From the NCBI GenBank assembly GCA_914767885.1, contig CAJZBQ010000024.1, forward strand, positions 826,238-890,237: a stretch of 64,000 bases of DNA, written 5' to 3'. This stretch comes from Blepharisma stoltei. Taxonomy: Eukaryota > Ciliophora > Heterotrichea > Heterotrichida > Blepharismidae. Numbering within the stretch: position 1 is the stretch's first letter; the number at the start of each line of letters is the position of its first letter. Positions 10,857 to 22,400 of this stretch are shown here, piece after piece. The position numbers and the translations under genes are program-made. A model generated the notes under the pieces. It made no database searches, was not told the origin of the DNA, and was given only the letters and a program-made list of their open reading frames with translations.

Positions 10857-11489
10857 ATGGAAAATCGTTTTCTTCTGAGATACCCTGAAAAAGAGCAGTT
10901 CAACCAGTACTGGTATTCAGACAGAACCTTAAAAGCACTTGTTGACGAAGCTGACGAGCTATTTTCACAAGGATTTACAAGGATTGCATGCTTGTCGACT
11001 CCTTCACTATACTTTTCAATGACAGAAAAATCAAGAGAGAATTCTTATCTGTTTGACATTGACCGGGCATTTCAAAGAGATAAAGGATTTGTTTATTATG
11101 ATTTCAATTTCCCCGAAAATCTTGGCCCAGCTTTGGAAAAGACCTTTGATGCTATCGTTGTAGATCCTCCTTTTATTACTCGGGATGTATGGGAGAAGTA
11201 TGCAAGAGCTGTCAAATTTTTACTTAAGGATGGAGGAAGAATTATTGTAAGCTCTATTGATGAAAATGCTCAGATGCTAAACGAATTGTTAAACATAGAA
11301 AAACAAGTTTTTCAGCCCTCAATTCCACATTTGGTTTACCAGTATTCATTTTTCACTAATTACAACTCGCCAAGATTTCAAGAAAAAAATCCTGAAATTC
11401 CAGATGATTATTATGATTTTTCCTTTAAATTTATTTTTTGGCATTTTTTAGGTATTTTTATTAATATTTACTATAAGAAGGATAGATAA
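10857..11489 (+). CDS. eEF1A lysine N-methyltransferase (EFM5/EEF1AKMT1 family)
   Basis: A 210-residue single frame. It has the class I methyltransferase motif DAIVVDPPFITRDVWEKYA, where DPPF is the N6-adenine-like catalytic motif used by EFM5/EEF1AKMT1. Upstream is QYWYSDRTLKALVDEA, the family's QFWYSxxTA segment. Further motifs are IAC(L)STPSLYF, the strand that binds S-adenosylmethionine, and a late VYQYSFFTNYNS. Known members methylate a lysine of elongation factor 1A in the cytosol. The last about 25 residues after DDYYDF are AT-rich (FKFIFWHFLGIFINIYY) and may be read-through into a 3' insert, so the true C-terminus may be slightly earlier. Gap from the DHHC gene is 76 bp, same strand. 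Confidence 0.85.
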   Translation: MENRFLLRYPEKEQFNQYWYSDRTLKALVDEADELFSQGFTRIACLSTPSLYFSMTEKSRENSYLFDIDRAFQRDKGFVYYDFNFPENLGPALEKTFDAIVVDPPFITRDVWEKYARAVKFLLKDGGRIIVSSIDENAQMLNELLNIEKQVFQPSIPHLVYQYSFFTNYNSPRFQEKNPEIPDDYYDFSFKFIFWHFLGIFINIYYKKDR

Positions 11490-11512
11490 AAATAGTTATA
11501 AATAAAGACTTA

Positions 11513-12084
11513 TAAAACTCTTTCTTACATCCTTCACGAATCTCGCAAAATCATTTGTTTGGTTCAAGTTGTGGAGAAGAGGATAGATTTGAGGCAAATT
11601 AGGGGTACATTTTACTATTTCATAAGCATTAGTTGAGTCACTGATATGGAGTGTCACACTATGCTCGACTTCGTCGAGCTCTCTCTTGATGAATTCATAA
11701 GAAATTCTCAAACTAGAGTTAGGAAGCCGCTTTAACGAGAGCCCAAATCTGAATTGATAATTAATAAATCATTGTCGAGGTTTAAAGTTAGTCGTGATTT
11801 TTACTCTTGCAAGCTCATCTGCTCCTAGAGACCCAGTTACCTCTCTTTAGGCTCCGTCTATATGACTTGATCTCAGGTGTCTGCTCGCTAATGGTCTAGA
11901 GTTTGAGGTACAATTTTCAGTATCGGACTAGGCGCCTGCTGTCTCAGGGCACTTGATTCGAGTAGGAATCATAAATAATCTCGAGACAATGCCAGATGTA
12001 TCCTTACCAACTCCAAGCCTGGAGGGAAAAATCCTATGTCTCAGGTATCATACCCTGAGGCACGATAAAATCTTTTTCTTACAT
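11513..12084. mobile_element. Diverged SINE-like insert with imperfect 18-19 bp TSD
   Basis: A GC-richer block of about 550 bp lies between TAAAACTCTTTCTTACAT (11513-11530) and TAAAATCTTTTTCTTACAT (12066-12084). These look like an old target-site duplication. No protein frame or pol III box is recognisable. It fills most of the gap between the methyltransferase and the next gene. Confidence 0.55.
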
Positions 12085-12141
12085 ACATAAAGGATTCCGT
12101 ACCTGTTCTCAGCTTGCTCCTCCCTGCAAGTTTTAAGGAAA

Positions 12142-12558
12142 TTACATAAAGAGGTCGGGTTGTCGCTTTCTCCATCTTAATGTATACTTAAATTGATAAT
12201 AATTCAAAGCTTTTCCTAATTCTTTAGTAATATGTTCCGCTTCCTTTATTTTTTGTCTCAAATTATTCTTCGTCTGTGCTTTATTTTCTTGCCCAGATGA
12301 ATCAGTGGAATTTACTGGGAATTCTTTTTCCATATCTTTGATTTGCCCTTTAAGGAAGCTTATTGCTGCTTCTTCGCCTTCTATATTAGCTTTAAGCCTT
12401 TCTAGCTGGTTTGTTAAAGAATCAATATCAGCTTCATATGCGGCTAAGCGGTTTTCGTTATAGAGAAGCACACTTTCTCTATAAATTTGAAGGACTGTTT
12501 CGACTTCTGGAAGTATTGATTCCCGAAGTCTTTGGGAGGCTCCTGACACCGTTTCCAT
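12142..12558 (-). CDS. Small coiled-coil protein, unknown
   Basis: A 138-residue open frame starting METVSGASQRLRESI and ending RKRQPDLFM. Residues about 25-115 are heptad-like (YEADIDSLTNQLERLKANI), with a Ser/Gln/Asn-rich break near residues 82-95. There is no signal peptide or membrane segment. The size and single coiled coil could fit a small kinetochore or ciliary adaptor, but I cannot place it in a family. It is in the same direction as the next upstream gene, about 100 bp away. Confidence 0.6.
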   Translation of the reverse strand: METVSGASQRLRESILPEVETVLQIYRESVLLYNENRLAAYEADIDSLTNQLERLKANIEGEEAAISFLKGQIKDMEKEFPVNSTDSSGQENKAQTKNNLRQKIKEAEHITKELGKALNYYQFKYTLRWRKRQPDLFM

Positions 12559-12666
12559 TTGAATTTGAATTATGAAAATTTCATCATTTTTCTTATAATT
12601 TTAAGTTGAGATATTTTATAAAAAATAAAAGCGCTTATATATTAATAATAAATTTTATATAAACAA

Positions 12667-13665
12667 TTAGGTTTTCAAAGGGCTGTCTATGGCCGCTGCT
12701 GATTTTATCATTCCAATAACATCTTCTTGGCTTGGCATATAATTTATCTTTACACGGGTTCCGTACCTTGAAGAAGTTCTAGAATGCTGTGCAGTATTTT
12801 TTCCTGAAGTTTTTTCAATAATTTTCTCTTCTACAGCTGTAGGTTCTCTCATAGTCTCAATATAATTTTTCATCGCATTTTGCAGATATATAGAAATTAA
12901 TGATTTTTTTGATTCTTGTGGAATATTAATGAGTTTGTTTATAATAGTTTTCGATTTTTTAGTTTTTCGCTTACGATTCATTACTTTCTTTACGATATTG
13001 TCTATTGTTTTGTTTCACAGATGATTTATTTTATTTAATCTTTTATTTTTGGTTTTCTGATAAGTTTTTCAAGAGCTTTGTATAAATAAAATTTTTGAAA
13101 GAAAATTAATAAAATAGGCTGGAAGCTTAAAATTGATGGAACTGTGGTAATTCGCTATTAAAATTTGCCGCTTTACTTTAGCAAGCAGAAAAGTTCTGGC
13201 ATGGGCTCCATAAAATAATAGAGCATTTCGAGCTCTTCTCATATTGAGGTCTTGAACTGGGACTTGCTTAATGTATTTTTTCCAAGCATTTTGAAAAGTA
13301 ATGACGGCAAATAATGATTTTAAATTAGTTTTTGCTATTGATTTCCTTTTTTCTAGTTTTTCTTTGAAAATAATAATAGATTTACAGAAATGCATCAAGC
13401 TTAGTCATCTCTTGCCAAATTCATGCTTTACATGGTGAATTTTATATACTTTTTCAACCTGATTATATAATGTTTTCCTTATTTCGCTCTTTTTTATCAA
13501 AATTTCCCCTCGAATTTTTCGTTCAGCTAAAATTTCATGGTGTCTGGAAACCACATTTCTCCGTCGGCTTTCTGAAATGTCCCTTCTTTCTGTTACAAAA
13601 TCGTTTAGCCTTTGGCAAGACTGTGCTCTTTGTATATTTCGTTTTACAAAATTAATAGAATGCAT
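12667..13665 (-). CDS. Basic helical protein, unknown; start unresolved
   Basis: One frame, read with UGA as Trp (codons at 13405 and near 13070 and 13016), runs 332 residues from the first ATG at 13665 to 12667. The frame is open a further 53 codons upstream to 13824, and that part (RIISKDACELFKRRDKEEE) looks coding, so the real start is probably upstream, perhaps beyond an unrecognised IES. The protein is Lys/Arg-rich and helical throughout, with segments such as FQNAWKKYIKQVP and YLQNAMKNYIETM that resemble short amphipathic or IQ-like helices. It ends in a polar tail with SRYGTRVKINYMPSQEDVI. I do not recognise a family. Confidence 0.6.
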
Positions 13666-13899
13666 AGCACTTTCTTGTTTTTTGAATTTCCTATCAAGAG
13701 AATCTTCTTCTAAATATACAGGAGTTTGCTTATTAGTTTGGTTTAAATATTCTTCCTCTTTATCTCTTCTTTTAAATAATTCGCAGGCGTCTTTAGAAAT
13801 TATTCTTCCGAAATTGAGATTTAGTTATATTAATTAATTAAATAATTTTCATGCAAATCTTGCCAATTTTAAAAAAAATATATGATTTAAAAATAAATA

Positions 13900-15469
13900 T
13901 TATAAACCGAAATTGATACCAATTATAAAGCTGCAAGTCTCGCTTGATGTAATATTCAAGCAAATTCTTTGTGTAGCGAAATTTAATTCACGCAATCCAG
14001 AATCGCTAATCTCAAACTCATCCCGTGTATAAACTGCATCATGCTGGTCAGAGTCAGGAAATTGCACTTTTCTTGAAATGTAAGTTGTTAGCATTTTCTT
14101 CCCAATTTTTCGTTCAATTTTGATTTTCAGCGGGATTGGCTTATTTTCTGAAAATATCGTAAAAAGTTGGGATTCACCTTCTTCTAGGTGAATATAATTT
14201 AGTCGTCCTTCTTCTAACTCCCCCCCCCCCCTCCGTGAGCGAACAAAACCATTAGAAAAATCGCCATTTTTTGACCAAAAACCCACCCTCCGTGAGTGAA
14301 CAAAAATTTTTTTAATAGAAAAAATTTTAATGGAAAAAAATTTGGATATATAAGTGATAATTAGTATAATGAAATCTAGAGCTAATTCTGTTTAATTTTA
14401 AACAAATTGCGTTTTAAAACATAAATTTTGCAAATTAAATTAATATTTGCTTCCCAATTTTTGCAAATTAGGATTTTTTTAAATTTCGAAAAAAATATTT
14501 TTTTTAAAATTTATATATATAAATTTTTTTTAAAAAAAAAAATTAAACCCCCCTCCGTGAGCGAACAAAATTTTTTTGTTCGCTCACGGAGGGGGGGGGG
14601 GAGTAAGATAACCCTTCTTTGTCCGTAATTTGCATTGTTTATGATTTTGTCTAGCTCTTTTATGATTTTATTGAACTCAAGAGGCTTAAGGGATATGGTG
14701 CCGGGGTCTTTTATTGTTTTTAAGCTCATCCTGCTGATGCTTTCACTTTTCCTTACTCCCCCCTTTAAATTGGAACAAAACATCTACAATTTTCTTTTTT
14801 TTAGGTACTTTAAACCCTTTAAATTGGAACAAAGTTTGTTTTTCAATAGCAAAATTTTATTGATGAAAATACCTATTCTATAAAATTAGTTTTTATCAAT
14901 TTAGTCGACAAAACACAAATAGAATCTTATTTAAACAGTTTCCAAATCGACTAATTTTTTATTTAATTTTTCATTAAAATAAATTAAAGTTCAAAATTAT
15001 GTGTTCAATTTATTTTTTTTAAAACATTAAAAGTAAAAATACTAAATTTTTATAAAATTAGTTTTAAACCTAATTTAATAGAAAAATGCAAGTTGAATAT
15101 ATTTAAACATTTTTTTCACTAACTCAATTAATTTTTTTTTTAATTCTTTACAAAAATAATTATGCTTAAATTATATTGTTTTATGAGTGTAAATTTTGTT
15201 TATAACTCCCCGCTAGATAGAACAAGATTTTTGGTTCCAGTTTAAAAGGGGAGAGTTAATGCTTTTCGGTTTTCTCTTTCAGAAATGCTTGCCGAATCAT
15301 CATTTAATTTTTCAAGAATTGAATTATCGAATTTTACATTTGATAAGGTCCTTCTTGTAACTGGAATGGGCTTTATGATTTCTTTTTCTGTAATAAACGT
15401 GCTAAAAGTATCTGATTTGTGATGGAACCAGGGACTGCTGGAATACATAACATGTGAATATTTATTCAT
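13900..15469 (-). CDS. Unknown 225-aa protein split by two TIR-element IESs
   Basis: Removing 14215-14603 and 14754-15256 leaves 226 codons. The joins are exact at TA: RKALRKSES and RRVILEEGRLNYIHL. The N-terminal third is polar and Ser-rich. The C-terminal two thirds look like a beta-rich globular domain (QLFTIFSENKPIPLKIKIER, then QRICLNITSSETCSFIIGI) reminiscent of a C2 or PPC-type sandwich, but I cannot name it. Start ATG at 15469, MNKYSHVMYSSSPWFHHK. Without UGA decoding or IES removal it would appear as three unrelated short frames. Confidence 0.65.
14215..14603. mobile_element. MITE (CTCCCCCC...CCGTGAGCGAAC ends) as IES
   Basis: A 389-bp element between TA at 14215 and TA at 14604. 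Both ends are the C-tract then CTCCGTGAGCGAAC, inverted. The interior carries GATATATAAGTGATAATTAG and the long A/T block seen in other copies. TA-to-TA removal restores the host frame exactly. It resembles the Pogo-derived MITE reported as the commonest Blepharisma IES; that identity is inferred. Confidence 0.88.
14754..15256. mobile_element. TIR element with CTCCCCCCTTTAAATTGGAAC end, as IES
   Basis: A 503-bp segment between TA at 14754 and TA at 15257. Left end CTCCCCCCTTTAAATTGGAAC; right end the rough inverse, GGTTCCAGTTTAAAAGGGGAGAG. A second TTTAAATTGGAACAAA lies inside near 14820, hinting at a nested or duplicated end. Removal restores the frame. A different family from the MITE at 14215 but with the same C-tract start. 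Confidence 0.8.
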
Positions 15470-16464
15470 AAAATTTCATAATTAAATATTTTATGTTAAC
15501 CTTATTCGAAGCTGCTACTTAGATATATATATTTTTTATTAAAACAATTTAAAATGAAAAATTTGGTTCAAACTTTATAGTCTGAAATTTTTCTTTCTTT
15601 TAAAAACAAGATAGATACCTTACAAATGTTTAGAAATAAAAATGGTGACGTCGAAGGAAGATGGACTCCAATATACACTTGCTATGGAGTAGATAGGACC
15701 CATCTCGATGAAGCTGAAAATAGTGCCTCTATCACTTCTTGAAGCAGGCCTTTGGGTTTCAGACGAAGTGGGGGAAGTTTTGTAAAGTTTTCCTATCTCT
15801 GTGGGGTGGGCTAGACTGGTTTGCCTACTATATAGTCTTTACTTATCAAGAGGTGGTTTTAACCTAGGTGGCTAATCCTTAGGCTAGGTGGTTTAAGCCT
15901 AATAGGCAAGCTAGTGGCTTATCCGTTTATGGCCTTATATCACTTAACTTATCAAATGTTTTAATTAATATTATAATTGTAAACATTAAGAATAGTAAGC
16001 ATGATAAAATATCTTTGGCTAACTTTAAATTGAAATAATATAATAGAAGAAAGTTTAGTTTTTTATTAACTGCTATTTCTCGCACTATCTATCAATTTTA
16101 AGATGAATAAAGTAAGATATCATTGCTAAAAATCATGAATAGAAGCCATTTCCTTTAATTTATAATTTATTTGGAATTTAGATAGCCGTTTTCAGATACT
16201 TTCTAACACTTTTCCAGTCAGCAGACACTGTACACTTATAAGATATAAAAGAATAGTCAGCTAATATAATGTATCAATGTTTGTAAATAAATCTTATCTA
16301 TTTAAAAAAAATAATTTAAAATTGACCATTCTAAAAGATCCATATAATTTTTTTGAAAATTAATCATAAAAATAACTATTTTATAGTATATCTAGGGTAA
16401 GTAAAACAGTAGCTAATAAGTGCTAAAAATAATTCATTGGTCTTTCATTATATATTTATTTTAG
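15470..16464. other. Intergenic stretch before the ABCC gene
   Basis: No coding frame. It holds one SINE-like insert (15623-15961); the rest is AT-rich. Confidence 0.45.
15623..15961 (+). mobile_element. SINE-like insert F with 9-bp TSD
   Basis: Between CAAATGTTT at 15623-15631 and 15953-15961. It begins AATAAAAATGGTGACGTCG and ends CACTTAACTTAT. The internal block GGACCCATCTCGATGAAGCTGA is shared with the insert at 48108 (GGTCCATCCCGATGAATCTGA), so the two form one family. Non-coding. Confidence 0.65.
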
Positions 16465-19400
16465 ATGAAGGCAGTATTTGCTTACGACAAGGCTAATATA
16501 TTTCAAGACCTTTTTATGTCCTGGGCTTACCAGCCACTTCAATTCTGAACTAAAAACAAGCCAAATCCTTCAAATGTTGTTGAAATCCCTGAAAGGATCA
16601 AGTTTGAATCGTCAGCAGAAAGGCTTGAAAAAGAATGGGAAAAAGAATCCAAAAATAAAAACCCAAGCTTTTATAGAGCTTTATGGCAAGCAGTAGGCTG
16701 GGATTATACAAAATATTCACTAGTAGGGATAATTGGCTTTAATTTGGGACTGATCCAAGCAATTATACTTATTTACATCGTAGATTATATCCACGATGAT
16801 AACGCAGATATAGTAGATGGACTTATCCTTGCAGCAATTTTTACGATTGTGACGCTGCTATGCTTTTATATATTCCATTGGGGTCATTTTTCTGTCCGCA
16901 TGCTAATCTCCAGAATAAAAGCAATAGTTCCTTATGTGATTTATAAAAAAGTGCTGAAAACTTCTTTTTGGGAGATTTCAAAAGGAGACTATAAAGGGAT
17001 GATCCCAAATTTATGCTTTTTTGCCTAATTTTACTATTAAAATTTCCTATAGAATATATTATTATATATAATCAAATATGTATAATAGCAGCTGAGCTAG
17101 AATTTCTGCATGGCCTAGTCCCTACAATGATGATTTTAGCAGCTCCAACCTTCTGCATTGGTTCCTTTGTGATCATTGGACTCTTAATAGGATGGGAAGG
17201 CATGCTAGGCTTGGTCATTGTGATTCTTCATTTTCCTATTATTTTACTATACTCAGACGCAGCTGGGAAATACAGGGCAAAAGTTACAGCCCATACAGAT
17301 AGAAGGCTAAAAATGATCACAAATTTAATAGAAGGAATCAGAGTGGTCAAGCTTTATGGGATGGAAGACCAATATTTAGAGCTTATAAAGAAAGAGCGCA
17401 GAGAGGAAATTAAGGAAAAGTTCAATATTTATAGCGTTTATGCTGTAAATACCACAATTGGGTTCGCTGGTATCGCTTTGGTGTTTTTGGTCACTTTTTC
17501 GCTTTATGTACATTTTGGGAATACGCTGGAAGCTGACACACTATTTTGTGTCGTCACTTTGCTTATATTAAATTACATGGTTTCTAATAAATATTATTTA
17601 TGGTTTATTTATTGTTAATAAAGTAAAATTCATGCTAAAGATCATACAATTTATCATGCAAAATGAGCGTTTTAGCATTTTACACCTTAATAATGATCAA
17701 AATGACTATGGAAAGAGCCACAAAAGTACTATTATTGACTGACAAGACTTATTTCCCTAATCTTGATAGCAGTAAAGAGCTTGCGGTTTCAGTCAAAAAT
17801 GCAACTTTTGCTTACTCAGACAAAATCCCAGAAGACGACTTATAGAACTTTCTCTTCAATAGCGCGAAAAGACGTGCATCCTGGTTTAACTAAAAGGTCT
17901 TTGGACAATGAAAATCTGCTATTCCTTCTCCATAAGAGAGGAAAATAGTGAAAATGAAGATTTTTGTCCGATCCAGTTTCGAGAACTGGAAGGGATTATT
18001 TTGTCCTAAATTAAGAATACCTGAGTTATTGTAGGATTTTGATTTCCTACAAAATTTTTTAATTTTAATGTATTTTGGTTCGTCAAATGGTTTTGACGAG
18101 TTAATTCTGGCAGGCACGTGAAATAAAAAAATAATTGATTGCCATAATGTTTTAATTTTCTGATTTTAAGGATGATCAGAAATTTTAATAAATGGCACAG
18201 GATCAAAAAAACGAGATTAAAGATTAGTGAAAGCAAGCATATATTTTCTAGCTATAAGACGCCCAGATATTTGCTAATAAAATAATAAGAATTCTAATAA
18301 ATAACTTTTATATATTTCTCAAATTAATTTTTTTATTTAAATTTCGCTATTTGATGCCATTGTTTTCTCTTTCTGAATTTGAACCCAAATTCATTTTTGA
18401 ACATTTTTTGTTCGTTTAAGTGTCATCTTGATTTGCACACTATATAAAAAAATTAAAACTCTTAAGTCACTACTTGCGGTTTCATTGAAAGTATATGATA
18501 TTTGAGATTTAAAATAAGCTATTTGGTGCCTTTATTTTCCGCTTTCTGGACTCGAGCACAAATTTATTTTTGAACATTTTTTGTTCGTTTAAGCAGCCAT
18601 CTTGATTTTGCTCGCTATTTTTTGTTCGTTAAAGCCGCCATCTTGATTTTGCTCGCTATAGAAATATTAAAACTCTTAAGTCACCACTTGCGGTTTCATT
18701 GAGAACTTGGTATTTAAAGTATCAAAACAGCTATTTGGTGCCTTTATTTTCCGCTTTTTGGACTCGAGCACAAATTTATTTTTGAACAATTTTTTTCGTT
18801 TAAGCCGCCATCTTGATTTTGTACACTATGTAAAAATATTAAAACTCTTAAGTCATCACTTGCGGGTTTATTCAAAACTTGGAATTTAAAGTATCAAAAC
18901 AGCTATTTGGTGCCTTTATTTTCCGCTTTCTGGACTCGAGCACAAATTCATTTTTGAAGAATTTTTGTTCGTTTTAGCCGCCATCTTGATTTTGCTCGCT
19001 ATAGAAATATTAAAACTCTTAAGTCGCCACTTGCGGTTTCATTGAGAACTTGGTATTTAAAGTATCAAAACAGCTATTTGGTGCCTTTATTTTCCGCTTT
19101 CTGGACTCGAGCACAAATTCATTTTTAGACATTTTTGCTCGTTTAAGCCGCCATTTTGATTTTGTACACTATGCAAAAAAATTAAAACTCTTAAGTCACC
19201 ACTTGCGGTTTCATTGAGAACTTGGTATTTAAAGTATCAAAACAACTATTTGACACCTTTATTTTCCGCTTTCTGGACTCGAGCACAAATTCATTTTTGA
19301 AGAATTTTTGTTCGTTTAAGCCGCCATCTTAATTTTGCACGCTATATAAAATATTAAAACTCTTAAATCACCACTTGCGGTTTCATTTGAGAACTTGGTA

Positions 19401-22400
19401 TTTGAGAACTAAAATAAGCCATTTGGTGCCTTTATTTTCCGCTTTCTGGACTCGAGCACAAATTCATTTTTTAACATTTTTTGTTCGTTTAAGCCGCCAT
19501 CTTGATTTTGCTCGCTATATAAAAAAAATTAAAACTCTTAAGTCACCACTTGCGGTTTTATTGTAGACTTGATATTTGAGAAACAAAATAAGCTATTTGA
19601 CACCTCTATTTTCCGCTTTCTGGACTCGAGCACAAATTCATTTTTGTTCGTTTAAGCCGCCATCTTGATTTGACCGCTATATAAAATATTAAAACTCTTA
19701 AGTCACCACTTGCGGTTTTATTGTAGACTTGATATTTAAAGCATTAAAACAGCTATTTGATGCCTTTATTTTCCGCTTTATGGACTCGAGCACAAATTCA
19801 TTGTTTAGCATTTTTTGCTCGTTTAAGCCGCCATCTTGATTTTGTACACTATATAAAAAATTAAAACTCTTAAGTCATCACTTGCGGTTTCATTCCAAAC
19901 TTGATATTTGAGAACTAAAATAAGTTATTTGATGCCTTTATTTTCCGCTTTTTTGGACTCGAGCACAAATTCATTTTTGAACAATTTTTGTTCGTTTAAA
20001 GCCGCCATCTTGATTTTGCTCGCTATAGAAATATTAAAACTCTTAAGTCACCACTTGCGGTTTCATTGAGAACTTGGTATTTAAAGTATCAAAACAACTA
20101 TTTGACACCTTTATTTTCCGCTTTCTGGACTCGAGCACAAATTCATTTTTGAACATTTTTTGTTCGTTTAAGCTGCCATCTTGATTTTGCTCGCTATATA
20201 AAATATTAAAACTCTTAAGTCACCACTTGCGGTTTCATTGAGAACTTGGTATTTAAAGTGTCAAAACAGCTATTTGGTGCCTTTATTTTCCGCTTTCTGG
20301 ACTCGAGCACAAATTCATTTTTGAAGAATTTTTGTTCGTTTAAGCCGCCATCTTGATTTTGTACGCTCAATAAAAAATTAAAACTCTTAAGCCACCACTT
20401 GCGGTTTTATTGTAGACTTGATATTTGAGAAACAAAATAAGCTATTTGACATCTCTATTTTCTACTTTCTGGACTCGAGCACAAATTTATTTTTGAACAT
20501 TTTTTGTTCGTTTAAGCCGCCATCTTGATTTTGTCAACTTTCTGATCATCCTTAACATCAGAAAATTAAAAATAAATGCAATTTTTTATTATTTATTTCA
20601 AGTACTAACCAGAATTGACTCGTCAAAACTATTTGACAAACCAAAATACATTGAAATTAAAAAATTTGCAAGAAATCAAAATTCGACAATAGCTCAGGTA
20701 TTCATAATTCAGACCAAAAAAATTCCTTCAAGTTCTCTAGACTGGATCGGGCAGAACTTTTCACTTTTACTATTTGCGTCTCTTATGGAGAAGGAAAAGC
20801 TAATTTTCATGGTCCAAAGACCTTTTAGTCAAACTAAGATGCACGTCTTTTCGCGCTATTGAAGAGAAAGTTCTATATCAGAGCCTACCGATAATTTGCT
20901 GAAAAAAGAGAAAACACAAGTAACAGCTATAAATGACTTGAATTTTGAATTAAAACCTGGAGAATTAATGATTGTTATTGGTTCTGTTGGGAGCGGAAAA
21001 AGCAGCTTATTACTAGGTCTACTCCAAGAAATATATATCCTTAAAGGAAGTGTTAATTATAGCGGAAAATTCGCATACACCGGCCAAAGTCCTTGGATTA
21101 TATCAGGCACAATAAAAGAAAACGTCATCATGGACAACCCTTTCAACGAAGAATTTTATAATGCCGTCCTCAAGGCTTGTGGACTAGAAATGGATTTAGC
21201 CCAACTCTCCTCAGGCGATGAAACTCTTATAGGCGACAATGGTGCTACCTTAAGTGGAGGCCAAAAAGCCAGAATCAGCTTAGCCAGGGCTGTATACTCC
21301 AACAAAGATATTATCCTTCTTGATGACCCCCTCAGTGCTGTTGATGCCAAAGTATCCTCCCACATTTTCACACAGTGTATTAAAGACTTCCTCAAAGGCA
21401 AAACCGTCATTTTGGTCACCCATCAAGTCCACACCATTTCTCAAGCTGACAAAATCCTGGTCCTCTACCAAGGCAAGCAGCTGTTTTTCGGGACAAATGA
21501 AGAACTTAATGACAGAGATGACTTAAAGCTAATCCTAAAAGAGCTAGGAAAGCTCCAAGAAATAGAGCCGGACAAAGAGCTTGTAGAAGCCAAAGTAATA
21601 AAGCACGTGGACAAAGGAGAAAAAGCTGTGAGCTTGCAAGAGGACGAAAAGTCACTGAAAGATATTTCAGCCAAAACTTATTATGAATTTCTAAGATATG
21701 GGTATACGACCATATGGAGTTTTTCACTTTTGGTGATAGTGCTGCTTTTGACACAGGCAGTTTCCTCAGCCCCAGTTATATGGCTTGTGATATGGACTAA
21801 TGAATCTGAGGAAGACCAAGAAGAAATGATAAATATCTGGATTTTTTGCGCAATTGTGCTTATTGTGTATATTTTTACATATATTAGGTATTGGATATTG
21901 GTGTATGGGATAACGATAGGAGGCGAAAAATTGCACAATAAAGCACTTGAAGGCATTGCTAAGACTGAGTCGGTTTATTTTGATAAAAACCAGTCAGGGA
22001 GGATGATGAATAGGTTTTCGAAAGACACGTTTTTGATGGATGAGTGCTTTCCGTTTTTCTTTTATGAATTTTTGTTTGGGCTAATTGAGTTTGTAGCAGT
22101 GCTGATTATTATTAGCATTTTTATCCTACCGAATATAGCTGTGGTGCTGCTGTATGCTATATATGTGTATTGACTGTCAAGACTAATTGTTCCTATCACT
22201 AAAATCCTTACTCTCCCCCCTCCGAACAAAACCACTAGAAAAATCCCTATTTTTTGCCCACCCTCCGTGAGCAAACAAAAATTTTTAATAGAAAAAATTT
22301 TTCATGAAAAAAATAAATTATATATAAGTGTGATAATTATTATAATGAAATCATTAGCTAATTCTGTTTAATTTTAAACAAATTGCGTTTTAAAACATAA

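Noticed and set aside
18360-20532. CRISPR-like array
   Set aside because: Whole units of about 171 bp repeat with no unique spacers. It is a satellite inside a eukaryotic TIR element.
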